This document shows, piece after piece, positions 16,067 through 21,075 of a stretch of DNA of 21,075 bases; position 1 is the stretch's first letter, and each line of letters opens with the position of its first letter. A program made the position numbers and the translations under genes. The notes under the pieces were generated by a model. It saw only the letters and a list, made by a program, of their open reading frames with translations, was not told the origin of the DNA and ran no database searches. This stretch comes from Flavobacterium psychrophilum (lineage in GTDB: Bacteria > Bacteroidota > Bacteroidia > Flavobacteriales > Flavobacteriaceae), in the NCBI GenBank assembly GCA_945907225.1, contig CAMDSN010000006.1, forward strand, positions 1 to 21,075, in the 5' to 3' direction.

Positions 16067-16570
16067 ATGAAAAAAATAATTATTGTAATAGTGGCTTTGA
16101 TTATGATTATAACCTACGCATTTTCTCAACTTCAAAGTGAAAAATTTTCGGAAAAAACTTTAAAAAACAAACTAATTACTTTGGATAACAAAGCGATTAC
16201 TTTTGAAGATATTTTGAAAAAGCATAAAGGGAAAACAACTGTAATTGAAATTTGGGCCTCTTGGTGTAGTGATTGTGTAAAAGCAATGCCAAAAGTAAAA
16301 GAAATGCAAGCCAACAATCCAAATGTAAATTATGTTTTTATTTCTATGGACAAATCATTTGAAAAATGGGAAGCTGGAATTGATAAATATGAAGTAAAAG
16401 GAGATAATTATTGGGTTACAGATGGTATGAAAGGTGAGTTTGGTTCAAGTATAGATGTGGATTGGATTCCTAGATACATCATTTTAGACAAAACAGGGAA
16501 AATACTTTTATATAGAGCAATAGAAAGCGATTTTGACAAAATTAATGAGCAATTAAAAAATTTAAAATAA
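16067..16570 (+). CDS. Secreted or membrane-anchored TlpA-like thioredoxin
   Basis: 167 residues. The N-terminus (MKKIIIVIVALIMIITYAFS) is a signal peptide or membrane anchor. The thioredoxin fold follows, with IEIWASWCSDC containing the redox pair Cys67-Ser-Asp-Cys70, and the cis-proline loop at WIPRYIIL (Pro135). TlpA/ResA-type proteins reduce or exchange disulfides of exported proteins. It probably works with the preceding DoxX-thioredoxin fusion, which carries periplasmic cysteine pairs. Its TAA overlaps the tpiA ATG by one base (TAATG), so the two are translationally coupled. A weak TAATTTTA at 16044-16051 could be an internal promoter. Confidence 0.85.
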   Translation: MKKIIIVIVALIMIITYAFSQLQSEKFSEKTLKNKLITLDNKAITFEDILKKHKGKTTVIEIWASWCSDCVKAMPKVKEMQANNPNVNYVFISMDKSFEKWEAGIDKYEVKGDNYWVTDGMKGEFGSSIDVDWIPRYIILDKTGKILLYRAIESDFDKINEQLKNLK

Positions 16571-17319
16571 TGAGAAAAAAAATTATAGCCGGTAATTGGA
16601 AGATGAATAAAAATGCGGAGGAAACTGAGGATTTATTAAACGATTTGATAAGAGAATTACCTGATTCCGAAGTAGAAGTTATAGTTGCACCAACATTTAT
16701 TAATCTGGCATCAGCTGTTAATCATCTCGAATTTACACCCTTTGAAGTAGCAGCCCAAAACATGAGTCAATTTGAAAATGGAGCTTACACTGGTGAAATT
16801 TCTGCAGACATGTTAAAAAGTATAGGAGTAAATAAGGTTATTATTGGCCATTCTGAACGTAGAGCTTATTTTAATGAATCCAATGCTATATTGGCAGCTA
16901 AAGTTTCCACAGCATTGGCAAATTCAATGTCAGTCATTTATTGTTTTGGTGAAGAACTATCAGACAGACAAAATGGGCAACATTTTAATGTAGTAGAAAA
17001 TCAACTTCAAGAAGGATTATTTCACCTAAAAAATTCAGATTGGGATCATATTGTTTTAGCTTACGAACCGGTTTGGGCTATTGGAACAGGCGAAACTGCC
17101 TCACCTGAACAAGCACAAGAAATGCATAAATTTATCAGAGAAACAGTTGAAAAAAAATATGGAAATACAATTTCAGACAGAGTTTCCATTTTATATGGAG
17201 GAAGTGTAAAAGCAGATAATGCTAAGGAAATTTTCTCAAAACCCGATGTTGATGGCGGACTTATTGGAGGCGCAGCATTAAAAGCAACTGATTTTGCAAT
17301 CATAGTCAATTCTATATAA
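16570..17319 (+). CDS. tpiA: Triosephosphate isomerase
   Basis: 249 residues, standard length. It interconverts dihydroxyacetone phosphate and glyceraldehyde 3-phosphate in glycolysis and gluconeogenesis. Catalytic residues are all present: Asn9 and Lys11 in AGNWKMN, His94 in IGHSERR, and Glu166 in YEPVWAIGTG. The phosphate-binding ILYGGSVK (208-215) and GLIGGAALK (230-238) loops are intact. The motif usually written VIACIGE reads VIYCFGE here. The start overlaps the stop of the thioredoxin-like gene by one base, so expression is tied to that gene. Confidence 0.97.
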   Translation: MRKKIIAGNWKMNKNAEETEDLLNDLIRELPDSEVEVIVAPTFINLASAVNHLEFTPFEVAAQNMSQFENGAYTGEISADMLKSIGVNKVIIGHSERRAYFNESNAILAAKVSTALANSMSVIYCFGEELSDRQNGQHFNVVENQLQEGLFHLKNSDWDHIVLAYEPVWAIGTGETASPEQAQEMHKFIRETVEKKYGNTISDRVSILYGGSVKADNAKEIFSKPDVDGGLIGGAALKATDFAIIVNSI

Positions 17320-17432
17320 GAAAAAAGTGTTCCTTAGCAAAGCACTATATTAATTTGAAAGTTTTTTTTTATAAAATAATTTAAAAATTGTATTTTATCG
17401 ATATTATATTACTTTTTATCGATTTTTGTACT

Positions 17433-17440
17433 TATTTTTG
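17433..17440 (+). promoter_or_regulatory. -7 promoter element for the secreted 156-residue protein (TATTTTTG)
   Basis: TATTTTTG matches TAnnTTTG exactly and lies 27 bases before the ATG at 17468. A T-rich stretch at 17413-17418 is the only -33 candidate. It suggests the secreted protein has its own transcription unit, separate from tpiA. Confidence 0.4.
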
Positions 17441-17467
17441 AAAGCTGTTCTATAAAAAATTGGTTCC

Positions 17468-17938
17468 ATGAAAAAAATTTTACTCTTTGCATTACTTTTT
17501 ACAAATACGATTAATGTCTTTGCTCAAGTAGACATCCAAAAAAGATTTCAGTCCGACTCCCGAAAATATTACAAATGGAATCAAGAATTTGAAAAATATG
17601 AATTAAGAGAAACTGAATTTGAAAATGCCGTAATAGACATTCGTGAAATAGGATCAAAATCTAATGGATACATCGTAATAAGCATGGTTGATAACGGGGC
17701 TGTTAGATTGCATCATGGTTCAATCACTGAATTTTCTCAAACTAGTGAAGAGGAAGGAACTTGGTCAATGCGGTCAAAATTTATGAGAGCAAAATTGGTT
17801 TATAACCCAAAAGAGAATACAATTACCTATTTATATGATGTTGATGGCAAGAGGTACAGTAAGTTAATGGTTTTTAATGTAAAACCAGACGAAGTGCCAA
17901 ATGCAAGTTTAAAAGCAACGGTAAATTCAGAAGACTAA
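17468..17938 (+). CDS. Secreted protein of unknown function
   Basis: 156 residues with a clear signal peptide (MKKILLFALLFTNTINVFAQ, cleavage likely before or after Gln20). The mature part of about 136 residues is beta-rich and charged, contains two aromatic stretches (KYYKWNQEFEKYELRE; TITYLYDVDGKRYSKLMVF), and has no cysteine, so it is neither a lipoprotein nor disulfide-bonded. I recognise no family. It lies between tpiA and prmA with 148 and 52 bases on either side and seems to carry its own promoter. Confidence 0.75.
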   Translation: MKKILLFALLFTNTINVFAQVDIQKRFQSDSRKYYKWNQEFEKYELRETEFENAVIDIREIGSKSNGYIVISMVDNGAVRLHHGSITEFSQTSEEEGTWSMRSKFMRAKLVYNPKENTITYLYDVDGKRYSKLMVFNVKPDEVPNASLKATVNSED

Positions 17939-17974
17939 TTTCTTCAAAATGCTTCTAAGGTGCTAGTGTATTCT

Positions 17975-17982
17975 TATATTTG
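17975..17982 (+). promoter_or_regulatory. -7 promoter element of prmA (TATATTTG)
   Basis: TATATTTG is a perfect TAnnTTTG match ending eight bases before the prmA ATG, so the leader would be a few bases at most. The -33 position (about 17952) has only TTCT. Confidence 0.5.
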
Positions 17983-17990
17983 CAAAAAAA

Positions 17991-18824
17991 ATGTCAATTA
18001 CTTATCTTGCCTACCATTTTTCTGTTGAACCTAAAGAGTTGGGATCAGAAATTTTAATCGCCGAACTTGGAGAAAAACCTTTTGAAAGTTTTATGGAAAC
18101 TGAATTTGGTTTTAGCGCCTACATTCAAAAAGAGCAATGCTATGATACCATACTAAACGGTATTTTTGCACTAGAATCTGAAGAGTTCATAATATCATAT
18201 ATTATTGAAGAAATTGCGCAAGTTAATTGGAATGAAGAATGGGAAAAAAATTTCGATCCCATTGATGTAGATGGTAAATGCCATGTGAGAGCACCATTTC
18301 ATCCAAAAACAAATGCTGAGTTTGACATTGTTATTGAGCCCAAAATGAGTTTTGGCACGGGTCACCATGAGACAACTCATATGATGATTCAACATCTTTT
18401 AGAAACCGATATAAACCAAAAGAAAACACTAGACATGGGTTGTGGCACAGCAATTTTAGCTATACTTGCTGAGATTAAAGGAGCGCAACCAATTGATGCC
18501 ATAGATATTGACAATTGGTGTTATTTAAACTCAATTGAAAATATAACACGCAATGATTGTAAAGCCATCTCGGTTTTTGAAGGCGATGCAAATTTGTTAC
18601 ACGGAAAAAAATACGATTTAATAATTGCTAACATCAATAGGAATATCTTACTTAATGATATGACACAGTATGTAGACTGTTTATCTAAAAACGGAACACT
18701 ATTATTGAGCGGATTCTATAATGAGGACATTGCAGTTATTAATCAAAGTTGTACAGAAAAAGGGTTGTCACTTGTTAAACAACTGGAAAGAAATAATTGG
18801 GTTGCATTGAAATATGTAAATTAG
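17991..18824 (+). CDS. prmA: Ribosomal protein L11 methyltransferase
   Basis: 277 residues. PrmA trimethylates amino groups of ribosomal protein L11. Seen: the FGTGHHETT motif (121-129) typical of PrmA, S-adenosylmethionine motif I MGCGTAILAI (149-158), DIDNWCYLN (172-180) and the active-site NINRN (214-218). Motif I carries Ala154 where the family usually has Gly (GCGTG). The rest of the fold is intact, so I expect it to be functional. It is followed after 37 bases by clpS. Confidence 0.92.
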   Translation: MSITYLAYHFSVEPKELGSEILIAELGEKPFESFMETEFGFSAYIQKEQCYDTILNGIFALESEEFIISYIIEEIAQVNWNEEWEKNFDPIDVDGKCHVRAPFHPKTNAEFDIVIEPKMSFGTGHHETTHMMIQHLLETDINQKKTLDMGCGTAILAILAEIKGAQPIDAIDIDNWCYLNSIENITRNDCKAISVFEGDANLLHGKKYDLIIANINRNILLNDMTQYVDCLSKNGTLLLSGFYNEDIAVINQSCTEKGLSLVKQLERNNWVALKYVN

Positions 18825-18861
18825 CATTTCAAAAATCTACAATCCGGAAACTTGATTAAAT

Positions 18862-19137
18862 ATGAGTACAATTGAAAAAGTAAAAGAAGACGTTTCAGTA
18901 GCTGAAAAAGAGGGAATCAATAATGAAATTGTTTTGTATAATGATGATTTCAATACTTTTGACCATGTAATATTCACGTTAATAAAAGTATGTAAACACA
19001 CATCCGAACAAGCTGAACAATGTGCTATTTTAGTTCATTACAAAGGGCAATGTACAGTAAAGACAGGTGTTTTTGAAGAACTAAAACCCCAATGCACCCA
19101 ATTATTAGAGGCGGGATTGAGTGCTGAAATTATTTAA
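18862..19137 (+). CDS. clpS: ATP-dependent Clp protease adaptor ClpS
   Basis: 91 residues, normal size. ClpS binds N-end-rule substrates and delivers them to ClpA/ClpC. The family core is present: IVLYNDDFNTFDHVIFTL (23-40) with the N-degron-binding Asn27-Asp28, and ILVHYKGQC (56-64) with His59 matching the ligand-binding histidine. No clpA or clpC gene is in the window. Its last eight bases overlap the 3' end of a convergent gene on the other strand. Confidence 0.92.
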   Translation: MSTIEKVKEDVSVAEKEGINNEIVLYNDDFNTFDHVIFTLIKVCKHTSEQAEQCAILVHYKGQCTVKTGVFEELKPQCTQLLEAGLSAEII

Positions 19138-19555
19138 ATTTCCAATCAAATTCATCAGAATCAGTTATAATTGCTCCTATTTCTACTCGCTTAACCTCAT
19201 CATATTCTGATTGAAGTATCAACCAGTTGCTTTCATTGAAATGGTTTTCTATGGTATCTATATTTTCTAATGTCCATGTCTTAAATGGCAATTCTGATTT
19301 TATGAAATGAATATTGGTTCCAATTACCTTTTTACTTAAAATAGTGATTTCGGGATGTGAACAAATGATATAACCCAACCTAAAATCTTCATCTTGATAA
19401 AATGTTAAACTCAATTTTTGTAAATAATACAAGAAAATAACATTCCCTTCGTCATCGTAGTATGTTTTATTTGGAGTTCCGTAAAGGGCAATGACATCCT
19501 TTTGCCACATACCAAAAAGTAATTTATCGAGGCCTTGTTTTAGGTTTATAATCAT
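19130..19555 (-). CDS. Hypothetical protein, probably co-transcribed with purM
   Basis: 141 residues, soluble, acidic and rich in aromatic residues, with no signal peptide. The start LKQGLDKLLFGMWQKDVIALYGTPNK contains a G-M-x4-V-x2-L/Y-G-x-P pattern often seen in small alpha/beta proteins of unknown role; it is followed by DDEGNVIFLYYLQKLSLTFYQDEDFRLGYI, alternating beta strands. I do not recognise a family. It begins ten bases after the purM stop on the same strand, so it is probably translated from the purM transcript. Its 3' end overlaps the convergent clpS gene by eight bases. Confidence 0.65.
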   Translation of the reverse strand: MIINLKQGLDKLLFGMWQKDVIALYGTPNKTYYDDEGNVIFLYYLQKLSLTFYQDEDFRLGYIICSHPEITILSKKVIGTNIHFIKSELPFKTWTLENIDTIENHFNESNWLILQSEYDEVKRVEIGAIITDSDEFDWKFK

Positions 19556-19565
19556 ATAAAATTAA

Positions 19566-20744
19566 CTAGTATTGAAACACTCCAAACTCACTTTTTATGG
19601 TAAGTTTTTTGCCGTCACTCGCTTCCACCCGACCAACAATTTGGGCATCAACTCCAAACGATTTTGAAATTTCAATAATATCATTTGCGATTTCAATTGG
19701 AACATAAAGTTCCATTCTATGACCACAATTAAACACTTGATACATTTCTCTCCAATCTGTTTTAGACTGTTCTTGTATAAGTTTAAATAGCGGCGGAATG
19801 GGAAATAAATTATCTTTAATAATATGCAAATCATCAATAAAATGCAATATTTTAGTTTGTGCGCCACCCGAACAGTGAACCATACCATGAATTTGATTTG
19901 ACTTAAACGTGTTGAGTATCGCTTTTATAATTGGCGCATAGGTTCGTGTTGGAGACAACACCAATTCACCTGCGTTTAAAGGGGAATTAGCCACTGGTTC
20001 CGTTAGATTCATAGACCCTGAATACACTAATTCTCGTGGAACATTACTATCAAAACTTTCTGGATATTTGTTGGCTAAATAGTGCGCAAAAACATCATGG
20101 CGAGCAGAAGTTAGTCCATTACTTCCCATACCACCATTATATTTAGTTTCATAATTAGCTTTCCCAAAAGAGGCTAAACCAACAATCACATCGCCCGACT
20201 GAATATTTGCATTATCAATAACGTCACTCCTTTTCATTCGGGCAGTAACAGTAGAATCTACAATTATAGTTTTTACCAAGTCTCCAACATCTGCGGTTTC
20301 ACCTCCTGTTGAATGAATAGTTACACCAAAAGTCTTAAGCTCTGCAATCAGTTCTTCGGTTCCGTTTATAATGGCAGAAAGCACTTCACCCGGAATCAAA
20401 TTTTTATTTCTTCCAATGGTTGATGAAAGCATGATATTATCAGTAGCGCCTACACAAAGTAAATCGTCAATATTCATAATTAAGGCATCTTGTGCTATAC
20501 CTTTCCAAACGGAAATATCGCCGGTTTCTTTCCAATACATATAGGCTAAAGACGATTTTGTTCCGGCGCCATCGGCATGCATAATGAGGCAATAGTTATC
20601 ATCATTAGTCAGATAATCAGGGACAATTTTACAGAAAGCTTTGGGGAATAATCCTTTGTCGATGTTTTTGATAGCGTTGTGAACATCTTCTTTTGAAGCT
20701 GAAACTCCACGAAGATTATACCGTTGACTGTTATCGGAACTCAT
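19566..20744 (-). CDS. purM: Phosphoribosylformylglycinamidine cyclo-ligase (AIR synthetase), Bacteroidota long form
   Basis: 392 residues, longer than the roughly 345 of E. coli PurM. It closes FGAM to aminoimidazole ribotide with ATP in purine synthesis. Motifs in PurM order: HADGAGTK (56-63), NIDDLLCVGA (91-100), GGETADVGD (147-155), the SNGLTSARHD segment (208-217), SPTRTYAPII (264-273), GMVHCSGG (287-294) and VFNCGHRMELYV (337-348). Extra length lies partly in an insert before SNGLTSARHD (about 192-207) and in the SNGL-to-SPTR region. Because these differ from the E. coli form, AIR-synthase-related is a safe fallback. With purA upstream in the window, two purine genes are nearby but not in one operon. 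A possible promoter with an operator-like palindrome lies 49-80 bases upstream. Confidence 0.85.
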   Translation of the reverse strand: MSSDNSQRYNLRGVSASKEDVHNAIKNIDKGLFPKAFCKIVPDYLTNDDNYCLIMHADGAGTKSSLAYMYWKETGDISVWKGIAQDALIMNIDDLLCVGATDNIMLSSTIGRNKNLIPGEVLSAIINGTEELIAELKTFGVTIHSTGGETADVGDLVKTIIVDSTVTARMKRSDVIDNANIQSGDVIVGLASFGKANYETKYNGGMGSNGLTSARHDVFAHYLANKYPESFDSNVPRELVYSGSMNLTEPVANSPLNAGELVLSPTRTYAPIIKAILNTFKSNQIHGMVHCSGGAQTKILHFIDDLHIIKDNLFPIPPLFKLIQEQSKTDWREMYQVFNCGHRMELYVPIEIANDIIEISKSFGVDAQIVGRVEASDGKKLTIKSEFGVFQY

Positions 20745-20792
20745 GTGTAGTAGTTAGTTACCCTTTGACAAGCTTAGGGTTAAGTTGTGCCG

Positions 20793-20824
20793 TAAAGATA
20801 TGTCTAATGTGTGAATTAGACAAT
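20793..20824 (-). promoter_or_regulatory. Putative purM promoter
   Basis: On the minus strand, ATTG (20821-20824) is followed after a 20-base spacer by TATCTTTA (20793-20800), close to the TTTG/TAnnTTTG Bacteroidota pattern with one mismatch in each element. The purM ATG (20744) is 48 bases downstream. The spacer contains an inverted repeat described separately. Confidence 0.4.
20801..20822. repeat. Inverted repeat, candidate operator in purM promoter
   Basis: TGTCTAAT-N6-ATTAGACA: two perfect 8-base arms around GTGTGA. The 22-bp element starts at the base next to the putative -7 box and runs into the -33 box, so a bound dimeric repressor would block RNA polymerase. As RNA it would form an 8-bp stem with a 6-base loop, but it lies upstream of the expected transcription start and has no T-run, so an operator is more likely than a terminator for the OmpA-family gene. 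Confidence 0.4.
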
Positions 20825-20888
20825 TTGAAGATGAAATGATTTGAATATTTTTAGATAAAAAAACAATTATTTTCATTTTCAAATTGAT

Positions 20889-21075
20889 TTATTTCTCTAC
20901 AATCAATATTTCTACACGACGATTCTCTTCTTCTTCTTTTTCAGTTGTTTCTGGTATGGGATGAATGGGTCTAAGAGTTCCAAATCCTTTGTAAGTCATA
21001 CGATTTCTTGGGATTTTATTCCGAATTAAGAAAGTATAGATGGCTCTGGCTCGTCTGGTAGAAACGTCATTTATA
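20889..21075 (-). CDS. OmpA-family protein, C-terminal end (5' part outside window)
   Basis: The last 62 codons, read from the window edge, end in a TAA at 20889-20891. The sequence NDVSTRRARAIYTFLIRNKI, then RMTYKGFGTLRPI, and NRRVEILIVEK at the end match the second half of the OmpA C-terminal peptidoglycan-binding domain: the SxxRAxxVxxYL helix, the RLxxxGYGxxxPI strand and the NRRVEI strand. The first half, with the NxGHTD-type diaminopimelate-binding residues, is outside the window. A glutamate-rich loop (EKEEEE) precedes NRRVEI. The domain anchors an outer-membrane or periplasmic protein to the cell wall. It lies 144 bases upstream of purM on the same strand. Confidence 0.85.
   Translation of the reverse strand, partial: INDVSTRRARAIYTFLIRNKIPRNRMTYKGFGTLRPIHPIPETTEKEEEENRRVEILIVEK

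Noticed and set aside
17326..17346. Hairpin AGTGTT/AGCACT after tpiA
   Set aside because: It contains a wobble pair and a nine-base loop, and the nearest T-run is about 16 bases further on, so it is not a convincing terminator.
1..21075. CRISPR arrays, tRNA/rRNA genes, insertion sequences, integrases, restriction or toxin-antitoxin systems
   Set aside because: I looked for direct repeats with spacers, terminal repeats and the relevant protein motifs and saw none; the content is core chromosomal.

Overview
This 21 kb window looks like ordinary chromosome from an AT-rich member of the Bacteroidota, most likely a flavobacterium. The evidence is low GC, almost no Shine-Dalgarno sequences, several TAnnTTTG (-7) promoter elements close to start codons, and family choices typical of the phylum: an OstA_2 (LptA-like) protein, a Fur regulator without its cysteine pairs beside purA, a DoxX/MauE-thioredoxin fusion, and a long-form PurM. 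I see no tRNA, rRNA, CRISPR array, IS element, integrase, phage gene or plasmid function. No intergenic gap exceeds 300 bases; the largest is the 312-base divergent space between the corrected amylase start and the ostA start (7349-7660).

Layout. 1-4845 (+): the 3' part of a TrmH/SpoU RNA methyltransferase, a bifunctional (p)ppGpp synthetase/hydrolase, a Fur-family regulator, a 74-residue two-helix membrane protein, and purA. 4939-7348 (-): a secreted GH13 alpha-amylase followed one base later by a CIA30-domain protein. 7661-13274 (+): OstA-like envelope protein, class III aminotransferase, TPR protein, aroE, and rlmH; TPR-aroE-rlmH are tightly packed. 13376-14194 (-): folP. 14317-19137 (+): a duplicated DUF1599 protein, a DoxX/MauE-thioredoxin membrane fusion, a secreted TlpA-like thioredoxin, tpiA overlapping it by one base, a secreted protein of unknown function, prmA, and clpS. 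19130-21075 (-): the 3' end of an OmpA-family gene, then purM, then an unrecognised 141-residue protein that overlaps clpS tail to tail.

The genes are mostly core metabolism and translation: purines (purA, purM), folate (folP), shikimate (aroE), glycolysis (tpiA), stringent response (rel), ribosome modification (trmH-like, rlmH, prmA), proteolysis adaptor (clpS), and envelope (OstA-like, OmpA). I did not find a convincing new defence or mobile system. The parts that most deserve a second look are a perfect 8-bp inverted repeat filling the spacer of the putative purM promoter, the tandemly duplicated DUF1599 protein next to folP, the membrane redox pair (DoxX-Trx plus TlpA-like) linked to tpiA, the amylase-CIA30 pair, and a group of near-leaderless start codons directly after TAnnTTTG elements.
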